Positions 9,742 through 17,419 of a stretch of 64,000 nt of DNA are shown here, in pieces. Position 1 is the first letter of the stretch. Every line of letters begins with the position of its first letter. The position numbers were made by a program, and so were the translations under genes. Below the pieces are notes generated by a model. The model did no database searches, was not told the origin of the DNA, and saw only the letters and a program-made list of their open reading frames with translations. Source of the stretch: Winogradskya humida (GTDB lineage: Bacteria; Actinomycetota; Actinomycetes; Mycobacteriales; Micromonosporaceae); assembly GCF_016862215.1 (NCBI RefSeq), contig NZ_BOMN01000060.1, forward strand, positions 26,790 through 90,789. Direction: 5' to 3'.

Positions 9742-10509
9742 ATGATCTGTCCTGCCTGCCGGGAGCTGCGGCACGAGGACTGCCGGGGTGGTTCCTGGTG
9801 CGACTGTCAGCACCGGACCGGCCTCGCCATGATCCCTGATCACCTCGCGGACCGCTACCCACGGATGGCGGCGCCGACACTGCGGGTCAACTTCATCAGC
9901 AGTGTGGACGGGGCGGCGACGGTCGACGGCAAGTCCGGTGCGCTGGGTGGTCCGGGTGACAAGAAGATCTTCGACACGCTGCGGATGGTCAGCGACGCGT
10001 TGGTCGTCGCGGCCGGCACGGTGCGCGCGGAGAACTACGACGGGCTGCGGCTGAACGAGCACAGCCGCACGTGGCGCAAGGGCCAAGGTCTGCCCGAGTT
10101 CCCCCTAATGGTGATCGTCTCGGGCAGCCTCGATCTCGATCCGAAGCAGTTGGTCTTCGCCGACGCCCCGATCCGGCCGCTCGTTTTCACCCGCGCGGGC
10201 GCGGAGCCGCCGCCAGGTCTCGCCGACGTCGCCGAGATCATCGAGATGACCGATCTCGCCGGGATGGTCGCCGAGCTGCACAAGCGTGGCGCCCTGCAGA
10301 TCCTGTGCGAGGGCGGGCCGCACCTGTTCGGGGCCCTGCTCAAGGAAGACCTTGTCGACGAGCTCTGCCTGACAGTCGCTCCGATGCTCGCCGGCGGCAC
10401 CTCAGGCCGCATAGCAACCGGAGAAGACGGTTCGCCGCGCAAGATGTCACTGCTCAGCTCGCTCTCCGAGGACGACTATCTTTTTCTCCGGTACGCCCGG
10501 AGCCGCTAG
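9742..10509 (+). CDS. RibD C-terminal-type pyrimidine reductase with Cys-rich N-terminus
   Basis: A 255-residue protein. From about residue 45 it matches the dihydrofolate-reductase-like RibD reductase fold (VNFISSVDGAATVDG, AAGTVRAENYDGLR, LCEGGPHLFGALL), which uses NADPH to reduce the ribosyl side chain in riboflavin synthesis; many actinomycete paralogues have unassigned roles. The first 27 residues (CPACRELRHEDC then WCDCQHR) form a Cys/His-rich motif found in small actinobacterial proteins, here apparently fused. An alternative start at the Met near residue 30 would drop it. No other rib genes are near. Confidence 0.75.
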   Translation: MICPACRELRHEDCRGGSWCDCQHRTGLAMIPDHLADRYPRMAAPTLRVNFISSVDGAATVDGKSGALGGPGDKKIFDTLRMVSDALVVAAGTVRAENYDGLRLNEHSRTWRKGQGLPEFPLMVIVSGSLDLDPKQLVFADAPIRPLVFTRAGAEPPPGLADVAEIIEMTDLAGMVAELHKRGALQILCEGGPHLFGALLKEDLVDELCLTVAPMLAGGTSGRIATGEDGSPRKMSLLSSLSEDDYLFLRYARSR

Positions 10510-10512
10510 AAG

Positions 10513-10554
10513 TTGTGGATAAGTCTGTGGATGACCCCCATAACTTGTGGACAA
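10513..10554. promoter_or_regulatory. Cluster of three DnaA-box-like 9-mers
   Basis: Read on the minus strand, bases 10514-10522 give TTATCCACA (the classical DnaA box), 10526-10534 give TCATCCACA (one change) and 10546-10554 give TTGTCCACA (the GC-rich actinomycete preference). All three face the same way, within 41 bp, immediately before the herA-sbcD-sbcC-nurA operon and just after the preceding stop codon. There is no dnaA or dnaN gene nearby, so this is not the origin; a DnaA-controlled promoter is the more likely reading. Confidence 0.6.
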
Positions 10555-10605
10555 CGCATGCCAACCGACGTGCCGTCCGACAACTTGTCAGACCCCTGGT
10601 GCAAC

Positions 10606-12366
10606 ATGATCGGCGTGTCTGACGAAGTTGAACTGGCTAATGACCCCGTGGGCCGAGTCCTCGGGACTGCCGACGCGACCCCGTTGCAGTTCTGGACGGC
10701 CGTGACGCCCGGCAGTTACCTGCAGCTCGACGACGTGGTCGTGACCAAGCGTGACCTGCCCGACCGCGAGCCGGTGACGATCGCCGGCGTGGTGACCCAG
10801 GTCCGGGCCCGGCACGAGGGCGCCCAGTTCGACTCGGACGTGTTCGCCATCGCCGAGGGCACCCTGCCCGCGCTGGTGCAGGAGGCCGCCGAGATCACCA
10901 CCACCCGGGTCGACCCGGAGCTCTACGTGCCGCCCGCCCCCGGCGCCGTGGTGCACCGCGCGACCGGTGCCGCCCGCGACGCTGCGCTGCACTTCGACCG
11001 GATGGAGCGCCGGGTGCCGATGGGCACCGGCCGCGACGGCGTGCCCGTCTTCCTCAACGCCGACTTCCTCGACGGCACCCGCGGCGCGCACGTGTCGATC
11101 TCCGGCATCTCCGGCGTGGCGACCAAGACGAGCTTCGCGACGTTCCTGCTCTACTCGGTGTTCCGCTCCGGGCAGCTCGGCGCCGACGGCACCAACGCGC
11201 GGGCGCTGATCTTCAACGTCAAGGGCGAGGACCTGCTCTTCCTCGATCACCCCAACACCAAACTCGACGACCGGACGCGCGCCGCGTACAAACTGCTCGA
11301 TCTGCCTGCGACGCCCTTCCCTGATGTCCGGGTCTACGCACCGCCGCGGGCGAACGACTCCTCGGGTGCGCCCGACGTCGCGAGCCGGCTCACCGGGGTC
11401 GACAGCTTCTACTGGACGATCGAGGAGTTCTGCGAGAAGCGGCTGCTGCCGTATGTCTTCGCGGACGCCGACGACGAGCGCCAGCAGTACACGATGGTCG
11501 TCCACTCCGTCACCGCCCACCTGGCCCGGCACGCGGTCCCCGCCGAGGGCGGCATCAGCATCGACGGGCGCCGCCTCGGGTCCTACGGCGACATGGTCGA
11601 CCACATCGTCGATCAGCTCACCGACGACGAGACCCGGTCCACCTGGGCCGGCAGTGCGGTCAACATGGGCACGGTCAACGCGTTCGCGCGCCGGCTGATC
11701 GGCAGCAAGCGCGACCTGTCCCGGCTGATCCGCGGTGACCTCGCCGCGCGCCGCCCGCACCAGATCAAGACCGCGGAGAGCGCCCAGGTCACCGTCGTCG
11801 ACCTGCACAACCTGCCCGACCGGGCGCAGCGCTTCGTGGTCGGTGTCACCCTCAAGACGGAATTCGAGGACAAGGAGAAGGCGGGCACCGGCCGCCCGTT
11901 GCTCTTCGTGGTCCTCGACGAGCTCAACAAGTACGCCCCCCGCGAGGGCTCCTCGCCGATCAAGGAGGTGCTGCTCGACATCGCCGAGCGGGGCCGCTCC
12001 CTCGGCGTGATCCTGATCGGTGCCCAGCAGACCGCCAGCGAGGTCGAGCGCCGCATCGTCACCAACTCCGCGATCCGCGTGGTGGGCCGGCTCGACCCGG
12101 CGGAGGCCTCCCGCCCCGAATACGGCTTCCTGCCCCCGGCGATGCGCCAGCGCGCGCTGCTGGCCCGGCCCGGCACGATGTTCGTCAACCAGCCCGACAT
12201 CCCGGTGCCGCTGTGCGTGGAATTCCCGTTCCCGGCCTGGGCCACCCGAAAGTCCGAGTCCGGGCCGCCGCCGGCCGAAACGATGCGCTCCATCGTGCAG
12301 GGCGTCGACCCGTTCGCGGTCGTGGGCGGCCGCAGCGGCTCCTCGGACGACGACATTCCGTTCTAA
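10606..12366 (+). CDS. herA: HerA-like ATPase (helicase/translocase of DNA end resection)
   Basis: A 586-residue HerA/DUF87-type ATPase. After an N-terminal beta-rich region resembling the HAS barrel (LQLDDVVVTKRDLPDREPVT), the nucleotide loop reads GISGVATKTSFATFLLYS, not a textbook GxxxxGKT, and the Walker B is LLFVVLDELNKYAP. A late Arg-rich segment (DIAERGRSLGVILIGAQQT) matches the HerA/FtsK sensor region. HerA forms hexamers that drive NurA on broken DNA ends. Start taken as ATG 10606; GTG 10615 is equally possible. It heads a four-gene operon with sbcD, sbcC and nurA, 9 bp from sbcD. Confidence 0.8.
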   Translation: MIGVSDEVELANDPVGRVLGTADATPLQFWTAVTPGSYLQLDDVVVTKRDLPDREPVTIAGVVTQVRARHEGAQFDSDVFAIAEGTLPALVQEAAEITTTRVDPELYVPPAPGAVVHRATGAARDAALHFDRMERRVPMGTGRDGVPVFLNADFLDGTRGAHVSISGISGVATKTSFATFLLYSVFRSGQLGADGTNARALIFNVKGEDLLFLDHPNTKLDDRTRAAYKLLDLPATPFPDVRVYAPPRANDSSGAPDVASRLTGVDSFYWTIEEFCEKRLLPYVFADADDERQQYTMVVHSVTAHLARHAVPAEGGISIDGRRLGSYGDMVDHIVDQLTDDETRSTWAGSAVNMGTVNAFARRLIGSKRDLSRLIRGDLAARRPHQIKTAESAQVTVVDLHNLPDRAQRFVVGVTLKTEFEDKEKAGTGRPLLFVVLDELNKYAPREGSSPIKEVLLDIAERGRSLGVILIGAQQTASEVERRIVTNSAIRVVGRLDPAEASRPEYGFLPPAMRQRALLARPGTMFVNQPDIPVPLCVEFPFPAWATRKSESGPPPAETMRSIVQGVDPFAVVGGRSGSSDDDIPF

Positions 12367-12375
12367 GGTTCTGCG

Positions 12376-13527
12376 ATGCGCATCCTGCACACCTCCGACT
12401 GGCACGTCGGGAAGGTCCTCAAGGGACGTACCCGGCACGAGGAACACATCCGGGTGCTGGGCCAGGTCGTCGACGTCGCCCGCGCCGAACGGCCCGACCT
12501 CGTCATCGTGGCCGGTGACCTCTACGACACCGCCGCGCCCTCGCCCGACGCGACCCGCGTGGTCACCCGGGCGCTGTCGGCGCTGCGCCAGACCGGGGCC
12601 CGGGTCGTGGCCATCGGCGGCAACCACGACAACGGCCAGGCCCTCGACGCGCTGCGGCCCTGGGCCGACGCGGCCGGCATCGAGCTGCGCGGCTCGGTCC
12701 GCGACAAGCCCGAGGACCTGATCCTCAAGGGCGAGACCGAGGGCGGCGAGAAGTGGCAGCTCGCTGCCCTGCCGTTCCTCTCCCAGCGATACGCGATCCG
12801 CGCCGTCGAGATGTACGACCTGACCGCCGCCGAGGCTAACCAGACGTATGCGGATCACATCGCGCGCCTGATCGCGCGGCTGAGCGAGGGCTTCTCCGAG
12901 CCCGGCGTGGTCAACCTGCTCACGGCCCACCTGACCGTGGTCGGGGCCAGCGCGGGCGGCGGCGAGCGCGAGGCGCACACCATCATGGGGTACGCCGTCC
13001 CGCCGACCGTCTTCCCGCAGAACGCGCACTATGTCGCCCTCGGTCACCTGCACCGTTCCCAGCGGGTCATCGGCCCCGGCCCGGTGCGTTACAGCGGTAG
13101 CCCCCTCGCGATCGACTTCGGCGAGGAGGAGAACGTCTGTTCCGTGGCGATCGTGGACGTCGGCGTCGACAAGGCGGCCCAGACCCGCGACGTGCCCATC
13201 ACCTCGGCAAAGGCGCTCCGCACGGTGCGCGGCACCATCGAACAACTCGCCACGGTGAACCTTCCGGATGCCTGGCTCCGTGTCTTCGTCCGTGAGACGC
13301 CCCGGGTCGGCCTGCGCGAGGACGTGCAGGAGCTGCTGCCCAACGCGCTCGAGGTGCGGATCGACCCCGACATGATCCCCGACAAGTCCGGCGAGCGGAT
13401 GGCCCAGCGCGCCGGTCGGTCCCCCCGCGAGCTCTTCGGCGACTACCTCGACAACAAGGGCACCGCCGAGGAAGGCGTCCGGGAACTCTTCGACGAGCTC
13501 TACGACGAGGTGAGCAGCACAAAGTGA
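12376..13527 (+). CDS. sbcD: SbcD/Mre11 exonuclease subunit
   Basis: A 383-residue calcineurin-like phosphoesterase with all Mre11 motifs in order: HTSDWHVGK (I), GDLYD (II), GGNHDN (III), the LTAHL segment and ALGHLHRSQ (V). The enzyme is the Mn-dependent nuclease of the SbcCD/Mre11-Rad50 complex, which opens hairpins and trims blocked or broken DNA ends. AAGG lies 7 bases before the ATG. It follows herA by 9 bp and precedes sbcC by 70 bp, a gap holding two copies of a short GAGCGAAGCG repeat. Confidence 0.95.
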   Translation: MRILHTSDWHVGKVLKGRTRHEEHIRVLGQVVDVARAERPDLVIVAGDLYDTAAPSPDATRVVTRALSALRQTGARVVAIGGNHDNGQALDALRPWADAAGIELRGSVRDKPEDLILKGETEGGEKWQLAALPFLSQRYAIRAVEMYDLTAAEANQTYADHIARLIARLSEGFSEPGVVNLLTAHLTVVGASAGGGEREAHTIMGYAVPPTVFPQNAHYVALGHLHRSQRVIGPGPVRYSGSPLAIDFGEEENVCSVAIVDVGVDKAAQTRDVPITSAKALRTVRGTIEQLATVNLPDAWLRVFVRETPRVGLREDVQELLPNALEVRIDPDMIPDKSGERMAQRAGRSPRELFGDYLDNKGTAEEGVRELFDELYDEVSSTK

Positions 13528-13529
13528 AT

Positions 13530-13587
13530 GAGCGAAGCGAATGCAAGTGGCTCAGTGCCCTGGCCTTATGCGCGTTCGAGCGAAGCG
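13530..13587. repeat. Two copies of GAGCGAAGCG between sbcD and sbcC
   Basis: GAGCGAAGCGA at 13530-13540 and GAGCGAAGCG at 13578-13587 flank a 37-bp spacer in the only sizeable gap of the operon. A third copy, GAGCGAAGCGAG, occurs inside the NRAMP gene at 30715-30726. It looks like a dispersed short repeat. Confidence 0.6.
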
Positions 13588-13597
13588 GGGTAAGCGG

Positions 13598-16087
13598 ATG
13601 AGGCCTCTGCGGCTCGACATGGCCGGCTTCACGGTGTTCCGGGACGAGACCACCGTCGACTTCACCGACGCCGACTACTTCGCGCTGGTCGGCCCGACCG
13701 GCTCGGGCAAGTCGACCGTGCTCGACGCGATCATCTTCGCCCTCTACGGCACCGTCCCGCGCTGGGGCGGCAGCCGGGGGATCGTCAACGCGCTCGCGCC
13801 CTCGTCCACCGAGGCGCGGGTCCGGCTCGTCTTCGAGTCCGCCGGCTCGCGTTACGTGGCCACCCGGGTGGTGCGCCGCGACGGCCGGGGCAACGTCAAG
13901 ACCGCCGGTGCCGGCCTGCAGCTGATGCCGCCGGGCTTCGACGTGACCCGGCTCGACACCGGGATGAGCCTGGACGATCTCGGCGACGTGCTGGCGGGCA
14001 CCCCCGCCGAGATGGACTCCGCCGTCGTCGAGGCGGTCGGGCTGCCCTACGAGCAGTTCACCAGCTGTGTCGTGCTGCCGCAGGGCCAGTTCGCCGACTT
14101 CCTGCACGCCAAGCCTGCCACCCGCCAGCAGATCCTGGTCAACCTCCTCGGACTGCACGTCTACGAGGAGGTGCAGGCGCGGTCCACGGCGCGGGCGAGC
14201 AAGGCCGAGGCACAGCTCCAGATCGTCGACGGGGCGCTCGCCAACCTCGCCGACGCCGACGACGAGGCGGTCGAGGTTGCCGCGACCCGGCTGGCCGCCA
14301 TGCGGGAGCTGACCGCCGCGGTGGAGCAGGCCGTGCCGCGCCTCAAGGCGGTTCGCGATCGGGAGGCCGAGCTCGCCGCCGCCCGGGATGCCGTCGCGCA
14401 GGAGCTCGCTCTGCTGGGCCGCGTGCGTACCCCGGAAGGAAGCGCACAGACCGCAAAAGCCGCAGCCGAGGCGCGGGTTGCTGCCGAAAAGGCGGTCGCG
14501 GAGGTGCGGTCGGCCGAAGAGCTCGAGGAGAAAGTACGAGGTGAGCTCGCTGCCGCGGGTGACGCGGGCTCGCTCGGGCTGATGCTCGACCGGCACATCG
14601 AGTTCGACCGCCTCACCGACCAGGCCGAATGGTTCGCGGGGCAGGTCTCCGTCGCCGAGGTCGAGTGCAAGGACGCCGTGGCCTCCGCCGAGCTGGCCCA
14701 CCACGCCAAGCTCGGCGCCGAGCAGCTGCTGGAGCAGGCGCGGCTCGACTACGCCGAGGCGCAGGCGCTCGACCGGGCCGCCGCGCTGCGCGCCCACCTC
14801 ACCGCCGGCCACGAATGCCCGGTCTGCGAGCAGCAGGTGACCACCGTGCCGCCGATGCCTGCCGGTTCCGCGGTCCAGGCCGCCGAGCAGCAGGGCAAGG
14901 CTGCCCGATCGGCCTCCGACGTCGCCGCCAACGCGTGGAAGCAGCGCGACGCCGTGGCCCGCGAGCTGGAGCGAGGCCTCGACCGCAAGCGCGCCCAGTT
15001 CGAGCATCACAAGTCGCGCCTCGCCGAGGTCAAGGCTGCCCTCGCCGACTCGCCGGGCCAGGACGCGCTCAAGACCCGGCTCGCGGAGCTGACCAAGCTC
15101 CAGCGCAAACTCGACAACGCCGGCGCGGACGTGCGTACGACCCGGGAGGCCCAGCGCCGCGCCCAGGCCGCGGTCGCCGCAGCCGAGGAGCAGCAGCGTA
15201 CGGCCTGGCGGTCCTTCGACGCGGTCCGCGACGCGGTCGCCCGGTTCGCACCCCCGCCCGCCGACCGCGACGACCTGGCCGCCGCCTGGGCGACGCTGGT
15301 CGAGTGGGCCCGGCAGTCCGCCAAGGAGCGCGAGGTGGCCCGGGGCGAGGCCGCCACCGCGGTCGAGGCCGCCAACGCCGAGACCCGGCGCGCCCGCACC
15401 GAGGTGGTCGCCCTCTTCACCGACGCGGAGCTCCCGGCGCCCGCCGGTGGCGCCGACGCCGACCTGATCCGGGCGGCGGCGGTCGCGGCGGAGCGGGCGG
15501 AAGCGGCCTGGCAGCGGCTCAGCGACCGGCGCGAGGAAGCCCAGGCGTATGCGGAACAGCGCGCCGGCCTGGTCCGCGACAACCGGGTCGCCAAGGCCCT
15601 CGCCGGTCACCTGCGCGCCAACAACTTCGAGCGCTGGCTCCTCGAAGAAGCCCTGGACCTGCTCGTCGACGGCGCCTCGCGGATCCTGCGCGAGCTGACC
15701 GGCGGCCAGTACGACCTCATGCACGACAAGGGCGAGTTCTACGTGGTCGACCATCACGACGCTGGCCTGCGCCGGGGAGTGCGCACGCTGTCGGGCGGCG
15801 AGACGTTCCAGGCCTCCCTCGCGCTCGCCCTGGCCCTCTCCGAGCAGCTCGCCGGGATGTCGACCACGGCGGCCAGCCTGGAGTCGATCGTGCTGGACGA
15901 GGGCTTCGGCACCCTGGACGCTGCCACGCTCGACGTGGTCGCGGCCACCCTGGAGAACCTGGCGGCCCGCGGTGACCGCATGGTCGGCGTGGTCACCCAC
16001 GTGCACGCCCTCGCGGAACGCGTCCCGGTCCGCTTCGAGGTGCACAAGGACGCCCGTACGGCACACGTGGAGAGGCTCGGCCTTTGA
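13598..16087 (+). CDS. sbcC: SbcC/Rad50 ATPase subunit
   Basis: An 829-residue SMC-like protein. Walker A GPTGSGKSTVLDAIIFALYG lies near residue 37, the Q-loop region is VVLPQGQFADFL, two long coiled coils flank a zinc hook CPVCEQQV near residue 407, and the C-terminus carries the signature LSGGETFQASLALALAL and Walker B LDEGFGTLD. It is the ATPase and tether of the SbcCD complex. I chose ATG 13598 (MRPLRLDMAGF), because the fold begins there, although the frame opens earlier at 13541. It overlaps nurA by 4 bp. Confidence 0.95.
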   Translation: MRPLRLDMAGFTVFRDETTVDFTDADYFALVGPTGSGKSTVLDAIIFALYGTVPRWGGSRGIVNALAPSSTEARVRLVFESAGSRYVATRVVRRDGRGNVKTAGAGLQLMPPGFDVTRLDTGMSLDDLGDVLAGTPAEMDSAVVEAVGLPYEQFTSCVVLPQGQFADFLHAKPATRQQILVNLLGLHVYEEVQARSTARASKAEAQLQIVDGALANLADADDEAVEVAATRLAAMRELTAAVEQAVPRLKAVRDREAELAAARDAVAQELALLGRVRTPEGSAQTAKAAAEARVAAEKAVAEVRSAEELEEKVRGELAAAGDAGSLGLMLDRHIEFDRLTDQAEWFAGQVSVAEVECKDAVASAELAHHAKLGAEQLLEQARLDYAEAQALDRAAALRAHLTAGHECPVCEQQVTTVPPMPAGSAVQAAEQQGKAARSASDVAANAWKQRDAVARELERGLDRKRAQFEHHKSRLAEVKAALADSPGQDALKTRLAELTKLQRKLDNAGADVRTTREAQRRAQAAVAAAEEQQRTAWRSFDAVRDAVARFAPPPADRDDLAAAWATLVEWARQSAKEREVARGEAATAVEAANAETRRARTEVVALFTDAELPAPAGGADADLIRAAAVAAERAEAAWQRLSDRREEAQAYAEQRAGLVRDNRVAKALAGHLRANNFERWLLEEALDLLVDGASRILRELTGGQYDLMHDKGEFYVVDHHDAGLRRGVRTLSGGETFQASLALALALSEQLAGMSTTAASLESIVLDEGFGTLDAATLDVVAATLENLAARGDRMVGVVTHVHALAERVPVRFEVHKDARTAHVERLGL

Positions 16088-17055
16088 CCAGAATGTTCGT
16101 CGACGCGTGGGACCCGTCCTACGGAGCCTCCTTCGAAGGCGGCGACGCCGCGGACGGCCCCGGCTCGCCCAGCAGCGCCCAGGTCAACACCGACGTCGAG
16201 ATCCCCGCCGATCAGTGGGCCCCCGTCGACGTCCCGGCCCGGCTGAAGCCCCCGGACGTCGTCTTCCTCGTCGACGGCGTCCGCCGCAACGACGCGGGCC
16301 TCTGGACAGCCGAGGAGGACGGCCAGTCCTACGCCGGCCTGGCCGCCTCCTACGCCGCCGGCGTGGTCCGCTGCGACCTCCACAACGGCCGCGCCGAGCT
16401 CGCCGGCGCCCGCGTCGCCCGCGGCCTCTTCACCGCCAGCCCCTCCGCGGAGGACGTCACCGCGGGCTCGGTCCGCTACGAGGTCCACCGCGTCAGCGGC
16501 ACGGGCGAGGCCAGCAAACTCCCCGCGGCCGTCCAGCCCCCACTGACCGCCCTCGAGATCGACATCTCCAGCGAAGCCCGCAACCACGGCTCCGACGGCG
16601 CCGACCTCCTGGTGGTCGACGGCCCGCTGCGCAACCGCCGCCAGCTGCCCCGCACCATCGGCTACGTCAAGACCCAGCAGAAGCAGTACCTCTCGGCGGC
16701 CCTGACCACGGTGGTCACCTCGCTGAAACCCGCCCAGCGCACCCCGGTCTTCGGCATGGGCACCGTCTGGGGCGGCTGGTCCTGGTACCTCCGCCTCCCC
16801 GGCGCTTCCGGCGCGCCGTGGGCCGGCATCGTCCGCATCGAATGCTCCCCGGACCTCACGCCTGACCAGGCCATCGAGCTCGCGGAGCTGTCGGCTGCCA
16901 CGCTGCCCCGCTTCGCCTCCTCGGCCTACAAGGACCCCCGCGCCCCGCAGAACCTCGTCCCCATCGCCGGCCTCGAACGCCGCCTCCGCGGCATGCTCGG
17001 CGACTCCCGCGTCCTCCACCGAGCCCTGACAACCGCCACCGCCCGCCTTCGTTAA
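16084..17055 (+). CDS. nurA: NurA-domain nuclease
   Basis: A 323-residue protein with NurA features: an early strand-turn VVFLVDGVRR whose Asp is the first metal ligand of the family, a second LVVDGPLRNRR segment, and the C-terminal DPRAPQNLVPIAGLERRL motif. NurA is the 5'-3' exonuclease and single-strand endonuclease that works with HerA to resect DNA ends. It starts at TTG 16084 inside the sbcC stop (TTGA overlap), with GAGAGG upstream; an ATG at 16093 is an alternative. Its position closes a herA-sbcD-sbcC-nurA operon. Confidence 0.8.
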   Translation: MTRMFVDAWDPSYGASFEGGDAADGPGSPSSAQVNTDVEIPADQWAPVDVPARLKPPDVVFLVDGVRRNDAGLWTAEEDGQSYAGLAASYAAGVVRCDLHNGRAELAGARVARGLFTASPSAEDVTAGSVRYEVHRVSGTGEASKLPAAVQPPLTALEIDISSEARNHGSDGADLLVVDGPLRNRRQLPRTIGYVKTQQKQYLSAALTTVVTSLKPAQRTPVFGMGTVWGGWSWYLRLPGASGAPWAGIVRIECSPDLTPDQAIELAELSAATLPRFASSAYKDPRAPQNLVPIAGLERRLRGMLGDSRVLHRALTTATARLR

Positions 17056-17419
17056 CGGCCATTTGCCACTCACCGCCGGGTTTTGATGGCGGCCCGGTGT
17101 GCCGCTTGCCGTCGGACTATGGGTGGCGGCTCGGTGTGCTGCTTGCCGTCGGGCTTCAGTGGCGGTTGGGCCTGCCGCTTACCGCCCGCCCGCACGGTCG
17201 CCCGCCTGCACCATCGCCTGCCTCCGGCCTCTCGGCCTGCCGCCCTCCTGCCTGCCGCCCTCCTGCCTGCCGCCCTCCTGCCTGCCTGCCGCCCTCCCGC
17301 CTGCCTGCCACCGCCTGCCGCTTGCGGTCTGCCCTGCGGCTGTTACCTGGGGCGGTCGCGGATCCAGGCCTACCTGCCCGCGGCGGACCACGACGGCGCG
17401 GGGACTGAAGCGGTGCAGG
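17056..17419. other. Intergenic region with repeats, no gene seen
   Basis: This 364-bp gap lies between convergent nurA and the aldo/keto reductase. It holds two imperfect copies of a GTGTGCCGCTTGCCGTCGG-like unit (near 17096 and 17133) and the C-rich 15-bp repeat listed separately. Frames through it are low-complexity (Pro/Leu/Ala-rich) and lack ribosome binding sites, so I call no gene. Confidence 0.7.
17236..17299. repeat. 15-bp tandem repeat, three perfect copies plus one degenerate
   Basis: CCTGCCGCCCTCCTG is repeated perfectly at 17236-17250, 17251-17265 and 17266-17280; after four extra bases (CCTG) a fourth copy with one change follows at 17285-17299. No coding or CRISPR features accompany it. 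It is a likely length-variable locus. Confidence 0.9.

Noticed and set aside
10513..10554. Chromosomal replication origin
   Set aside because: DnaA boxes are present but only three, and dnaA, dnaN, rpmH or parAB genes are absent nearby.
10588..13245. Long minus-strand open frame across herA and sbcD
   Set aside because: It is antisense to genes with clear motifs; its product is Arg/Val/Asp-rich, as expected from a GC-rich mirror frame, and it lacks a ribosome binding site.
13199..16066. 955-codon minus-strand open frame across sbcC
   Set aside because: It mirrors sbcC, which has Walker A, zinc hook and signature motifs; the mirror product shows no known domain.
17236..17299. CRISPR array or coding tandem repeat
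   Set aside because: Copies are directly adjacent without spacers; no frame across it has a start with a ribosome site.
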